This document shows, piece by piece, positions 12,650-25,980 of a DNA stretch of 64,000 nt. Source of the stretch: Ceriagrion tenellum (lineage: Eukaryota > Arthropoda > Insecta > Odonata > Coenagrionidae); contig OY720639.1 in NCBI GenBank assembly GCA_963169105.1, positions 51,937,848 through 52,001,847 of the forward strand, read 5' to 3'. The notes under the pieces are model-generated. The model had not been told where the DNA came from and made no database searches. It saw nothing but the letters and a program-made list of their open reading frames with translations. The stretch's first letter is position 1; each line of letters starts with the position of its first letter. Position numbers and translations under genes: made by a program.

Positions 12650-13230
12650 TCACTTAACGGCGTCTTTCGTCCTTAACGCTACCCAACCCCTCTTAAAACT
12701 CTCAAAAACTAGTTTGTCCTCTTATAACCCGAAGTCTCATACCAACCCCATCCTCCTCCTCCCAGCGAAATTCGTCCCCCCAGAACAGCCCTCCCTAAAC
12801 CTACCTCTTAGTCTCTCTCCAAAGTTGGCTGGGAAAATTGACAGTTGTCTCCCTTTATTTTGCTTTCGTACGCCTCTTGTGTGTGTCCTCTCCTGTGTAG
12901 GTTCCCCCGTCCCTTCTTCCTCGTCCCATTAGGTCCATCCATTCCCCTCTCCCCACTCCACTTGAGAGCAGGAGCGGCGCAAATATCTTTCCTCGCGTGG
13001 AGGATTTTTTCCTCGCGTCCTCCCCCGCTCACCCTTCACTCCATCCAGCGATATCCGAGAGGAGAAGGGTGGGTGAGGGCTGGCCTTCAAGGGACGAGTA
13101 GAGTAGGGAGTGGCACATAACGAGGACAAGCGTTGGACAGCTGATGGCCACACACAGAGGGTGGGGTTGCCGCTTATTGGGGTGTGGACGCTGAGGAAGA
13201 TCCATCCAGCCAATAATGTCAAGTATCGGA
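12650..13230. repeat. Pyrimidine-rich then purine-rich GC-richer island
   Basis: C+T-rich at about 12660-13040, switching to G+A-rich at 13055-13200. Several overlapping open frames on both strands are by-products of the skewed composition. CpGs are present. No exon-like motif was recognised. Confidence 0.45.
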
Positions 13231-15960
13231 CCATACAAGGGGTAAGAATTTCATATTTTATCGCCGATTTGATGAAAATCTAATACGAGAACCCATGAGA
13301 CGGATATGATTTTCTCATCAGTGCTAATGCATAATCCTTGAGTGGATAATAAACTGCCTCACTATGACGAAATACAAACTGTGATGAAAAAAGGTATCTC
13401 TAAAATTCCTTTCCCGTTAATCCATTATTATTCAATAATAATGTTTCTTCTCATCACCGCACAGACAGTTCAGCAAGGGTAACTATTTGCATCGCTCTCT
13501 GCAAATTTAGCGGATTTACTCCCTTATTGTGGTAATACAAACCCTGCTGGATGCTGAAGGTGAAGTAAAGGGTGTTGAAGGCAATGATGACTCTGGTTTA
13601 GAGGAGAACATTTGGAATCGAAAAAGCACAACTTTTTAGTATTCCGCGGGATTTTTATTCACTCCCAATTACTGGACTATTTGGAATTACACTAGGTTAC
13701 AAAAAAATAGGTATTTTAGTTGACGTGATAAGGTGAAGTAATTGTTGCGCCGTATTTTTGTAAGGAGCAATTTAAGGCTAAGTAGCATCAATATTGATTT
13801 AAACTCATGCCTGTACAACACTGATAATCCAAGGATTAGTTATTCTTTTGCAATGAAATCATCTTAGTGTCCTGTCACACACAAAATGATTACTTTCTCC
13901 TAATATTATAAATTGATAGGAAATAAGACTTCTACATATATCCTGTGCATTAAGTTCAAAATCACTTGACAATTCCTACGCTTTTCCTTCGAAGCCCTTT
14001 CAGTTATTTGAGGTATATAGTTTTTCTCAACCGAATCACGACAAAACTGACTAATCTGATGAAATGTGATTAGTTAACTTTCTTCCTGCTTCCATGGATT
14101 CTTATGTCAATTTCTGTTTATTTTGACGGTAAATTAAGCCCAGAAAATTCCTTGTCAGTGATAATTGGTTTTCCTCTGTAGGAAATATTACCTTCTGCTG
14201 TTTCCAATTTCCACCATCACATCGTTAGAAAGGGTATCACAGCATATTTCTAATGGTAGAATAAAGTGACATCATACTTCGGTGAAAACACATTGATTAT
14301 GTAGATGGTTGACAATTGATTAAAGCAAGAACTATGATGTTTCTCTAATTTTAGAGCTGAATGCTTGCAAAGCTACAAAAATACTTCAGATCCTAAAAGA
14401 AGCAATGAATGCACCCATGATACTTAGATCAAAACCATAGCAATCTACAAATTACCCACTAGAACTACATGTACATCACGCCTTAATATCGAGGTTATAG
14501 AGGTTCCGGAAAGCGTAGAAAATTTATGCTAAAATAAAAAACGTATATTTTTAAATTTAATTTTAATTTACCATGCCACCCAAAGAAAATTTTCAATTAA
14601 TCTTGATGAAAGTAAAAGAAGGGAAATAAAATTTTCGCAAAACATGAAAGAACGCCCAAGAACGAGGTAGAACACCCAAGAAAAGATGAACGATATTTGA
14701 TGAGTTCTTTCTGATTTCCACACTTTCGAAAAAGGATTTTAATAATAAAAAAGAATTCTTTAATGTGAATAGATATTATCGCAACGAAGGTTCCACCATC
14801 CGTAGTGGAAACTGGCACATAAGATTTATGCCCCTAAATAGCTCCTCAAACGATATCCATGAATGAGGGACTGTTAAATTATTTTAAATGGATATTCGAG
14901 AATCCATTTATCACATGAACCATTTTCTTCAATATCTAATGCATTGAGAATGGTGAAATATCCATACACCATCAGGACAAGAGGTATCAAAAGCTATTTC
15001 TATCAGGATAAGGATGATTACTGGACATTTTAAGCTAAAAGTAAATTCTGTATGGTTTTAAATTAGATTACGGTGAGCTAATAAGAAATAAATACCAGGA
15101 AAAGTGCAAGGTATAATTTCAATTACTTCTACTCTTTTAGCCATTTGTTCTATATACTATCAGATTTAACAAGGCAGAGAATCAATTGCTGAAATATAGT
15201 TAATAAGACGAGTAAATTGGAAATTGGTGTCTCATCATTAATTCAAGCGTAAAAATTCTCTATGGTAGAAAATTATCATCAGAACTGAGAAATATTTCAC
15301 ACCTAAAATACTGATGGTGAGTCACTAAGCAGCAATCGTTTCCATGGCTTTTTTTACATTTTCTTACAGCGAGCATGATTGAAAATGGACAAAAATGAGT
15401 ATAAATCAAATAATGAAGCATGACTTTGTAGTTATGTCTCCAAAACGCGGACAGAGCATGGTAAAAAGATAATAAAATAAATCCAATATTATACAATAGG
15501 TATCGGAGTTTCCAAAACGTCGAAAGAATTAACAACACATGCACCACAATCTTGACTGAAAGGTGACACTACGATCAAGGCAAACACAGACGCGTGCTTT
15601 TTGTCATAATACGTCCTCTTAAAGAGTCGTCGTTTTAGTGTTCACGCGATAAATTCAAACTCACCGGTGATTAGAATCAGAATTTCATTTTGCGATATGA
15701 ATTTCCTATTGCAAAGATATTAGGAGACCTGTTAACCACCCTACTTGCGGCAAAATATTTTGAAAGGTGAGACACCTGACAGCAAAGCGGTGCAAAAGCT
15801 ACATGTAACAGTGGCTATTAAGCAGCAACGAAGATAATTAATATAGAAATATTTTTCTCCATAGAGGGAGCTCGTTTAAGCTTGTTAAAGAGTTCTACGC
15901 ATTCGAAGAGAAAATTCAGGGCAATCCTATCCCAACTGTGAAAAATTTTACTAACAATGA
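13231..15960. other. AT-rich non-coding stretch, nothing recognised
   Basis: No conserved motif, RNA gene or repeat boundary found. Confidence 0.5.
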
Positions 15961-15970
15961 CAATTCCACA

Positions 15971-16012
15971 GCGGTGAAAGAGATTATGCCAAAGCGGTGA
16001 AAGAGATTATGG
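15971..16012. repeat. Two-copy 23-bp tandem duplication
   Basis: GCGGTGAAAGAGATTATG occurs at 15971 and again at 15994, a head-to-tail period of 23 bases. Confidence 0.8.
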
Positions 16013-16489
16013 CTGAAAAAAACATATTGAAGAGACAAAAAAAGAACTCATACAGTTTTTCCCTGATAAATGTTTTATGTGATCGGTTTCAATTGTTTCC
16101 TCATTGCAAAGCCCAAGGTAAATCGCATTAATAATTTATCTGAGCATATCTACCAAGGTTTATTTTATCGTTATGTATAAGTTCCAATAAGTTACAGAAA
16201 TCCTGCATCATCATTAATAATACTGACGAGGTATCATAATAATTTTAGAGAAGAACGTCGTAATGACGCACTAAGCACGACAAAAAATTGACGGCCGTAT
16301 GACCGGAACACCATAGTGCCAGGGCATTCACACGCAACTCCTTCAATTATCTCTGTCGCAGTCGAACAAAAGGCAGTCGCAAAGTGGATCATAAATCCAG
16401 AACCTATGGAATCGATCACATGAAAACAGTCCATATCGATTCCGTTCCCCAGGACGACTTCAATCGCCCTGAGGGCCCGCTGTTCTCTT

Positions 16490-17110
16490 CCCTCCATTAC
16501 CTACCCCCTGTTCTCATCTTTTCCCTGGACCCGAAGGAGAATATGTGCAGCGGGGTGGTTGGTTGTGCCTTCCCCTAAATCTCTCATCTCCCTTCTCTGA
16601 ACCCTTCTTCCCCAAAAGCTTCGACCTGCCCCGTGCTTCTCTTATTCCGTCTCTGCCTCTCATTCCCCTTCTTCGTCAGTTTCTCTTTCCCAAGCTACTC
16701 CTCTTCCTCTCCCTCCTACCTACCTCTCCACTTCTCTCCCTCTCTTCCTCCCTCTTCAAACCATCATTCTTACCCCAAGCCAAAAGCCGCAATTAGATTG
16801 AAAGCGTCTCCTTTTGAAGTCGGGGAACGACGGAGCCCATTACGTCATCAGTCGGACTCCTCTGCTCCTCCGACCTCCCTCATTTATCCTTTCCACCCCT
16901 CGCCTCCTTCTCGCTCTCTCAACCTCACTCCTCCCTATCCAACGTCAACCCCCTCCACTCCGCCCCCTCCTTCCACTCACCCCCCCCCCCCATCCCCCGG
17001 GGGCCTCAGCTCCCACCTACATCCTCTCCACACGGGGTTCCCACTTCACTTGTTTCTCCTTCCAATCCTTGATCATGAGTTTTTCTCTCTCTCTCCCTCA
17101 ATTCACATCA
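16490..17110 (+). repeat. Long polypyrimidine tract island
   Basis: About 600 bases in which the plus strand is overwhelmingly C and T, including a run of C at about 16981-16992. The longest open frame in the window (16633-17328, 231 codons) owes its length to this bias: its translation is a Ser/Pro/Leu-rich low-complexity string with no domain. Confidence 0.7.
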
Positions 17111-19540
17111 AGACGTTTTTTGAGACTTATAATGAAACAATGGCCGCTAAAATGGAGTTAAGGTTGAAAAGTGCGATAAAAAAAACAAAAATATTGCTTT
17201 TGTTGCTAGCATTTTCTCCCATTGGAAGTGGAAGAAAATTCAAGTGGAAGATCTCAATCTCGCCCCACTTTATAACTTTGTTCAGCTATGAATCTACAAG
17301 AGGTGTGTCGCCTGACTGCACTCGCTGAGGTTGAAAGAGAATATCAATATTTTTATAATGATTATTTAGCAAACGTCTTTCCAGGAATAAAAGTTCCTAT
17401 GAGTAGAAATTTTTAAGATAAACTTAAACAGAAATCAGTTTTTCTACACTCACGCACGACCCGGTTTTCAATGAATAGTTATCATCATCAATTGCTCGAG
17501 TCTAGGAAATGCTCATTTATACTATAGTACATTATGTAACGTCACCGGAATGGAGTGAGGAAAACAACGGGAAACAACCATTTACCCAAAACGGAGGTCG
17601 GGAAATGGGAGAAGGTCGTGAAAAAGTACAAATGTATATAATTAAGATTTTGAAACAGAGGAATTTTTATGCCAGGCATTCATCGGTATTGTAACAAGAT
17701 CAGTTTATGAATAAACAAACGTCAATCGATGTTTATACCAAGATTAAATCTACTGGAGATAGATTTTTCCCCAATTTATTCCTTTAAGTCGTTTTCCCCC
17801 AGATCCTTCATCGATGTCACGGGTTGCCTAGGAACCGCTTTTTAAAAATGCGCAGAACATAATATTTTAGAATCTTTTGTAAAAGTTCGGGTCGAAAAAA
17901 ATTCAAGGATGATCGTTAATTCAATTTCAACACTTCTATTGATATCGCAAGACCTTGCATACATTCAATTTTTGCAAAAGAAAAATATCCCTGCAAGCGA
18001 TTAAAACGGAGAAAATGCATATCTAATGGAAGTTTATTTCAATTATCTGGTGTTTCCAAAAAGTAGCCTGTAATCAGCAGAGCGACAATATTTGATTACA
18101 TTCAAAGGGACAAAGTTGTAAAACAGCTTTTATTGGAAAACATGAGCGAATCATCAAATCTTTATAGTATTAGGTCTATATTTTGACATGATGTAGGATT
18201 ACTTCTGAAACTCTTTTCCTCTCTTTCTCTTAGATAATGCTCCATTATAATTATCCATTTCAATATGAATTCCTGTTTCATTTCACCGACTAAGAAACAA
18301 ATTCGACCCACTCCCACTCTTTTCATACGGATTAAATTCATTTGGAATAAATTGGCGGTGAAAGTGTTAAGTTATTCCTTCCTTGTGACGCGATTATAGA
18401 AACACAAGCCTCCCCACAAGTGCGATGTAAGCATTCTTTGTGGCTTGGGATTTGTCTGTAATGGATACATATGGCTGTAAATCATCTCTATTCTCACGTA
18501 TTTTCTTTGGTCCAAATTTGATCTCACAATCATTTCTTACTCTACTCACTCTTCTTGCTTTCATTGTTGTAAAGGCTTTATCTGCAAATAATGATAATAA
18601 GCTTCTTCCCAAACGTAACAGTTTACCATGTTTTACCAACTATTAGAATATTGTATTTCTTTAAGTTTGAGCAACATTTTCTTATTACCTCCAATATAAA
18701 ATTGGCGTAAACATGGCAGATGGCCTTCACAAGAGGGGACAAAAAGGTAAAGGAGCGTCTAGCCTCGTATGATGGTATTGCTGCCGAAACCACCGTCATC
18801 AATCACTCAATATAAATAAGAATAAATTACTTAAGCTAGTATTTTTGTGGAGTACAAGGGTGATATAAAGCTGGACAGGAATGTTTACGCCATCCAGAAT
18901 GTACAGCATGGAAATTATCACGCTAATTCCGCGCCATTCAGAATAACCCATTTAACCAATAACACATACAGATTATACTTGCGTTTATATTTTTCAACAT
19001 AATCTTTCTCATCTCATTTCTGGCAAAATATCTTGGAATTCTTAAATTTATTCCCCTAGACCAGTCTCTACTCTTAATTCATCAACTAATAATTCACATT
19101 TATTTACATACGTTACTTTCTTTCATTGATGCATCCCAAAACTCATCCTCGAAGAGAAGGTTCACTGGGCCCATACTAAACTTTGCTGTATTTTGGAAAA
19201 TACATACATCCGAGTTTAATGTTTTTAGCAACCGCTAAGAATAGTTAAACATATCTTTTTTTGAGTAAATTGCTCCATAATGCCCGACATAAATTATTAA
19301 ATAGCTAAATACGATTGGAATATTTTAAAACATGACACCGATCTGTATAAGTATGCTCTTTTTAAAATGAATTTTTGTTGAATGAAATTTGGGTAAAATA
19401 TTTCCTCTCCATACTCAAAATGTTATGGGAACAAAGAAAATGAATTACCTATGTATTTTAGCTGATAAAAATCTTATGCCAGAAATTTTGACAGTCAAAT
19501 TATAAACGAACAATGCTTCCTACTTCAATAATATAGGAAG
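17111..19540. other. AT-rich non-coding stretch, nothing recognised
   Basis: No conserved motif, RNA gene or repeat boundary found. Confidence 0.5.
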
Positions 19541-20170
19541 ACTAGGTGACCCGTGCGAATATTTCGTACAGTATGCAGCTTCTTCCTGTTGCTTCCTTCT
19601 TTCTTCCTGTTCTTCTACTTGTCGAATATTTGGCACAGTATGCAGCTTCTTTCTGTTTCTTCCTTCTTTCTTCCTGTTCTTCTACTTTTTTCTTCCCATG
19701 GACAATTATATATATTATTTTTGTTTGTGTTAAATATACATAACGTAAACTTAAATGGTAAACGGTCACACTGATTACACGTTGAATGTACACATTCTAA
19801 CTATACGATGAGTTAATAGATGGCGCCTCCTACAGTCTTTTAAGCACGTAACCATAGCCAATATATTAGTTGATTAAATTGTCAACAGGCACAGTCAATT
19901 GGCACTGTATCATTTTTTTACAAAAACATTAATTTAAAATTTTTTCACAAAAACTGCTTTTAAACCATTTGTCTATTTTTCGTCAATATCGGGGAACATA
20001 AGCTTTAAAACGATGTTTAAATCATTAATTTTGATGAAGAATTATGGGAGTTATGGCGTTGCGACAAAAAACACCTATGAGAAATAATATGTATGATGTA
20101 TACACCCTATGGTGTAAACATAAGTTTTAGCCAGGGAACTTTCTTTTTCGGCAATGGTCGAGTAAGTCAG
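19541..20170 (+). mobile_element. Possible dispersed repeat starting GGTGACCCGTGCGAA
   Basis: The string ACTAGGTGACCCGTGCGAA at about 19541-19559 resembles the GACCCG-type start of repeats dispersed in many arthropod genomes. It leads into two 67-bp tandem units and about 480 bases of AT-rich sequence without coding capacity. I know this motif only in outline and cannot set the right boundary, so the call is tentative. Confidence 0.25.
19557..19690 (+). repeat. Two-copy 67-bp tandem repeat, CTTCCT-rich
   Basis: A unit beginning GAATATTT and containing ACAGTATGCAGCTTCTT plus a C+T-rich stretch starts at 19557 and again at 19624, with few differences. Confidence 0.8.
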
Positions 20171-20740
20171 AGAAAAATACATTAATCTCGAATTATCTCA
20201 TGAAATCTCATTCGTGTCTGGTATTCTTCACGAATTTACTACTGCTAGACAAGCTTCCAAAATAATTTTCCACGAATATATTTACATATATTTCCACAAT
20301 TATATATTTTCGCTATTATACAAGGTGAATAGGAATATGAGACAGGAAGTAATCTGATGTCGAGAAAAAAATAGAAATCATTTACCTTTATTGCCTATGG
20401 ATAGTATCCATTGGATACTCTATTTACGCATTAGTGAACGCAAGAGAAATAGCATAAAATGAAACAAACAAAACATCTACCATAAAAATCCAGCAAACCA
20501 AATAATGAGATAAAATTGCAGGGTGAGAAATTTTGAGTATTCTCCCTTAAGTAGCTCACAACTTTTCGTTAAGTTACAGCCAGCAAATTCAAACATTCTT
20601 TTTAAAACCTGACTTATCAGAAGCAACCACATCGTTTCAAGGCTCCTGTCTGTTCAAGTTGAAACTACACTAGGTATTTAGAAAACGGCCTTACATGTTT
20701 TCAATATGGAGAAATACAAAAAGAGTACTTAGCGCAATTT
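20171..20740. other. AT-rich non-coding stretch, nothing recognised
   Basis: No conserved motif or repeat boundary found. Confidence 0.5.
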
Positions 20741-21150
20741 TCTCTCGTTCCAAAATTCAATCTTTTATCTAAGCGAAAAAAATCTTCTTCCCTTCTCATA
20801 ATCTCCCCTGCTTCTTGAAAACACCACCCCACTCCTTTATTCCGATATTTTTTATTTATTGCCATCCCTCTGCCTGCTATGCAACGCGATTTAAATCCTC
20901 TTCCACTTGCTCCTTGCCTAATCGCTTCCTTATTTAATCTGCCACCGTCCACCCTCCATAAAAGTACCTTGAAAACCCACTCTTCTTTCCATACCTCTCT
21001 TCCTCTCAACCTTATGTGGCGCATCCCACTTATTCACTCCACTACTGCCGGTCCATCCACCGACGCGCCGCTACTTCATCAGTCTCCCACAAGGCCCGTG
21101 GTAACCAAAAAACACCCCCAAAAATTATTCACTCCCATGTTATACGAGTA
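20741..21150. repeat. Pyrimidine-rich GC-richer island
   Basis: C+T-rich plus strand with overlapping frames on both strands (20701-21024 minus, 20879-21205 plus) that match no known domain. Confidence 0.4.
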
Positions 21151-24100
21151 CAGTTTTATCCAATTTCCCTTAATTCATACTTCAGGACGTTATTCTAGAT
21201 TTTAAAAAACCTGCAGGACAGTTAAAATCAATCTCTCGCCACGTAAGCAGCGAAAAATAACTCTTTGCTTCACCAAAATCACAAATAGTTTCGACTCCTC
21301 ACCCAGTCTACCGAGGGTGCAGAGTATGAAATGTATGTGAAGAATTAATAAGATGTCTCAGGGCTGTTGATGTGGAACTTATGCATGACAAAAGAAGGTT
21401 TGCTGCTTTTATCACATAAATGTTTAATATTACTGGCTTCAATGCTTAGCATAAGCTTAGAAATGGAAGTAGAATATCGAAATCGGTCATATTTGAAATT
21501 TGTTGATAAAAAACTGCGAAAAGTTCTCCTTTCGCGCGGAAAAAAGATTAATATCTAGGAAACATAGGTGATTAGAAGGCGAGGAATGGCTAGCATAAGT
21601 ATATAAGTGCTATAGCATAGGATATAGAACAGTTAAGCGTCCGGGTAAAATTTTCCGAGCAAAATGGATAGAGAAATTAGACAAAGAATTGTTTTGGCTT
21701 GCGCGATATCGATCGCGAGGGGAAAATCACTGAGGAACCTGAAAGGAGGCAAATATAAAGACTATCTGCTAAATATTTCAGCTGAGATGAGGACTAAATT
21801 AACCGGGCTTCTTTAAGTAGGCAAATTAGTGATGCAGATATACACAAGATTTAATCATTAAATCACCCATCAAAACCGCAAAGAATAATTTATCTCAGTT
21901 AAATATTACACTATATGTGTGCAAACAAGCGGAAAATTCCGCTCCGAATATATATTACCTTTTAGGCGACGATGTGACGTAGTACTCATTTATGTGATTA
22001 TTTACTGACTTCCTCTTACTTCCCTAACTCTAATGGCAGAGGATAGAAGCCGTAGGGCAGATAAAAATTTATGCTTCCTTTACCACCAGAGAAAAGTGTG
22101 GGAATCTTTATTAGCGTAATCAATTTTTAAAACAGAAATGTTTTATTGAAGTAGGTATGAGATAAAAACCAAACAATCGAGAATATTTTGCACGAGCCTG
22201 GCATAATAACGAAACAAATGAAGAAAGTATTTTTACTGTGAATGTCATGAGAATGCAAAAAAGAGGCATGTGAATAACTTATATTCGAGCGCCAAAAAAG
22301 TTGAAAACATTTCACATTAAGTGCACCGCAAGCTGTTCCGCTCCAATTCCGTCACGGAGAGGCTGGCATCTCATGAAAATACTCAAAATGCAGTGCTTTG
22401 AAATTCTATTATCTACTATAACTGAGTTTTCTACGCTAAGATTAATCCAGGTGTACCAGGTATATGTAATGTGTTGCCACTTGCATTCTTCTTACTTCCA
22501 GTTCAAATTTAGGCATCTAGATCTCGTCAGCCTAAAAATTCATTGCATTCATTTTTCATCCCAGAGTATGTCGATACCACAACCAATCCTTTCTCTCCAT
22601 ATTTTCACATACACTATGATTTGCCTTCAGCGACATCGATTTTATTAATCCACTCTTGACTCTATTTTACTCATATCAGAGAAACCTAATGCATCGATGA
22701 CCTCAATTTTGGCTGAACAATGCCCCTGATCTAGTGTGAAGGCAACGGTGTAACGAAATGCAATCAGATGTAGAGAGAAATGGGTGAATAATTAAAAAAC
22801 TCTTACTTAAGCATTCAAAACATGATTGACTCATCAACTTTGGATGAGCTAACGTGAGCACTTTACTAAATAAAATAAACTATTTGTTAACTTATAAATT
22901 TCTTTGCGATTCACTAGCAAGTCGACAGATGGATATCACCACAGTGTAAAGAATATGCCTATTATAATGTAATAGACTACACTATAACACTCTCCTAAAT
23001 GGCAATTATTGTTGAATTAATTTTCACTTTTTGATATCAACCATCGATTACATCCAACTGATATTTTCCATATGGAGGTGAATGGCATTGACTACTCATT
23101 AGCAAGACAACCTGATGATGGTTTCATAAGATAGGGTAGTACCATCTCGAATGCTTGTCAAACATTTACTTGGTGCAAATTAAGGAAGACCAGAGCAATC
23201 AGAAACCGTGGAAAAATTAAACGCAACCCTAGATGAGATGATATCTCTATTCTTTCTCTGTTTCCAAATCATTAGACAAAGTTAATAATAACACAGCAAT
23301 CCATCTTCACCGCCATAGTTTTCTTTCGCACCAATTTCATCATGTGCGCACCTTGCAAACCTGAAGTTTACCACGTTTGTCACGAATGTCGCAATGAATG
23401 AAAAATAGACCTCGCAACGCTCTTTCCGTCTACAAATACACTCTTATCACGAATTATCCTAGATTTTCTTCAGAGACTCAAGGTTTCTAAATGCTAAAAT
23501 TTTTCTGAGAAAGTATATAGGATGGAAAACGATATGGTTTCTGCTCGGCTATGGAAAAATAAACCACATGAATCCTATGAATATATCCACTCAAATCCTC
23601 GAAGAAAACGACAACTACATGCCGAGATATACCTACCGACTGCTTCCCAATAATTATGTATGATACCAAATTCTCAACTGTTAGTTTAATTTTTTAATGT
23701 TGATAATTTTATAGGCACCAAGTTCAACTTAAATTAGCTGAACATGAAGTGTACACGCTCTATATTATAAGTAAGATGCATAAAGTTTTACCGTTTCGAG
23801 TACATGTGTATTTTTGAACTAAAATATCTGTACTCCAGTCAGTATTCAGATAGATGTAATACTACTGATAGACCACTTTTTATATCCTACAGGTTTTCAA
23901 GGCCATTGGAGACGACGCGTGCCTGCACTTCTACGGTCCAAACATCTTAAATATGAAGATTTCTATTCAATTCCGAGGCCAGGTTTAGGTTCTAATTATT
24001 TAACAGAGAGAAGAATAGCACAGCAATACAAATCACTCGATTCAAAATTCCAGACCATGATTTTGTTTAAAACCAACTTCATTTCTAAATGAAAGAACTT

Positions 24101-24245
24101 TTCCAAGAAGTGAAGAGGTTGAAAAAAGATTAGGCCTCTGTCTCTGTTCAGCGGAAAAAAATCACACGAGGCCTAGAAACACATACGCAATCCAAGCCCT
24201 AAGGAAGATGACAACTATCTACCTTTTGCTTAGCTGTTTCCAATT
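21151..24245. other. AT-rich non-coding stretch, nothing recognised
   Basis: No conserved motif, RNA gene or repeat boundary found. A short local palindrome of CGCGATATCGATCGCG type lies near 21703. Confidence 0.5.
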
Positions 24246-24800
24246 ATTTTGAGTGTTGAGAGCTTCCGAGGTTCAAAGGCCTCGCGAGGGCGTTTGAATA
24301 AGCGGAAAGGAAAATTTTACCCAGAGTGGAATGAGGAAAGAAGAGAGAGATGGGAAAAATCCGCGGAAACTGAGTTGGGGAGAAGAAAGGAGGAGGAGCT
24401 CCCTTACTCCTCGACGCGAAGTGAAACGGAGCCAACCGAAGGGAAACAAATAGGGTAAAGATGTAAAGAGATGAAGGAAATAAAGCGTGGTAGATACGGC
24501 GAGCGTGCTTGCCAGAGCCCAAGAGAAAGCTTGCAGATCCCAAGCCTCCTACTCCAACCCAGGTCCCTTTTCCACCGCTCGAAGGGGTTGGTTGCAACAT
24601 GGCATGGCACCCGGCGCATTCCGCCGCCCTGAAATGAATGTACCACTAAGGCGACGGGGGAGGAGAAGGAAGCACTTCCTTAGCTCTTCTTTTCCACCGT
24701 AAATTGGAGGGAACGGAAAGAGGGATGAGCGTACACAAAACACGATGCACGCGGTGCGCTCCTGGAAAAATTGCGAAGGAAGAAAACGGTTGAAAAAGAC
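24246..24800. repeat. GC-richer, CpG-containing purine-rich island
   Basis: Composition shifts to G+A-rich with frequent CpG (for example CTCGCGAGGG near 24281). Open frames occur on both strands but carry no recognised domain. Confidence 0.4.
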
Positions 24801-25530
24801 GGGTAAATGCGTCGAAAAGGGACTGTTTGTGATAAGGTACTTAAGTGCTGACGAAAATAGAAACCTGATTTAACGATGCCAACTTCTCTGATCTTGGCGA
24901 TTACTAATGGTACGGTATACATTAAATTTTCCAACCGAGGCTTTTACCAAATGAATGATAGTGAATTTAAAAAGGTAGAAACAATAAAAGAATAGGTAGG
25001 AGAGAATAACTTCACTTCTGCAGGAGAAGAAAGATGACATTAAACTTGGACACAAAAGTTCTAGGTAACTGAAATATAAACCTTTATTTCACTTTCTACC
25101 ACTAATTAAAGAACGCCATAAATTGACATGGACAAATCCTGAAGCAGGAGTTAAAAAAAAGAAACTTGATAATTAAAACGATTTAAATGGTCTCTGATAG
25201 AAAGAAGCTAAAACAATACAGTAGGAAAGCGCTTTAAAAAGATACCGAGCAAAACGGGAAAGAGAATGTCACTGAAAATATTGACATAAATGCGATTTTT
25301 CTATGCGTAGAAGAAATCTTGCGTGAATGAAAAAAATGATTTAGTGAAACTGTTCTCAGCAATCAGGGACATGCAGGATACAGACTACCGTTATAATTTA
25401 CGCGGCACTAGCAAATGGAGGCTTGAATAATAGAAAAAGGGGTCAAAGTACAACTTTACAGGTGAATGTGGTAAATGGATCACATAAAGGAAGAGAAAAA
25501 TCTCCTCACTCAGATACAAAATATTAGTGG
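24801..25530. other. AT-rich non-coding stretch, nothing recognised
   Basis: No conserved motif or repeat boundary found. Confidence 0.5.
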
Positions 25531-25650
25531 GCAACTACTAGCCATGATGGAAACACCGATTCTCCATCAGCCACCGAAGTTAAGCATCGCTGAGCTCGAA
25601 TTTGGAGGGGTGATCCTCACATTCGTCCGAGTTATGCTGCCTTTGTCTGC
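25531..25650 (+). pseudogene. 5S rRNA-derived sequence (5S pseudogene or SINE3 head)
   Basis: The central part keeps the order and spacing of eukaryotic 5S rRNA. AAACACCGATTCTCC (about 25551-25565) corresponds to the ACACCGGTTCTC segment. ACCGAAGTTAAGCATCGCTG (25573-25592) contains the internal box A. TTTGGAGGGGTGATC (25601-25615) corresponds to the box C TTGGATGGGTGACC region. The segment before box C is shortened and both ends are diverged, so the terminal helix would not form. It is therefore a decayed 5S copy or the head of a 5S-derived SINE, not a working gene. No second 5S unit lies nearby. An 82-codon frame across it (25475-25723) is incidental. Confidence 0.65.
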
Positions 25651-25812
25651 AATTGGCAGACAGTATGTGCAAAATGACCGTGAAATTACAACAGCCGTCC
25701 TAGCACGGGCATTCTACCACTAAGAACTTGGCAAAGCACAAGGTTGTAAAAGCTTGGTAAATGCTGTATCAAAAATAAAACATTTCAACAAGAGAAATGG
25801 AGCTTAATGATT

Positions 25813-25980
25813 CGACATTCTTCTTACATTTTTAAGCGTTATTTTGACTGAAATTCCTAAGAACATTTTCCTATGAAAAAGTAATACTATCTAGACGACA
25901 TTCTTCTTACATTTATAAGCGTTATTTTGACTGAAATTCCTAAGAAAATTTTCCTATGAAAAAGTGATACTATCTAGACG
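25813..25980. repeat. Two-copy 83-bp tandem duplication
   Basis: A unit beginning CGACATTCTTCTTACATTT starts at 25813 and again at 25896, each ending in TACTATCTAGA. I count three substitutions between copies, so the duplication is fairly young. Confidence 0.9.

Noticed and set aside
16633..17328. Longest open frame in the window (231 codons)
   Set aside because: It follows a polypyrimidine tract; the product is Ser/Pro/Leu low complexity, and other frames of the same tract are also open.
22301..22648. 115-codon plus-strand frame
   Set aside because: No recognisable motif on either strand.
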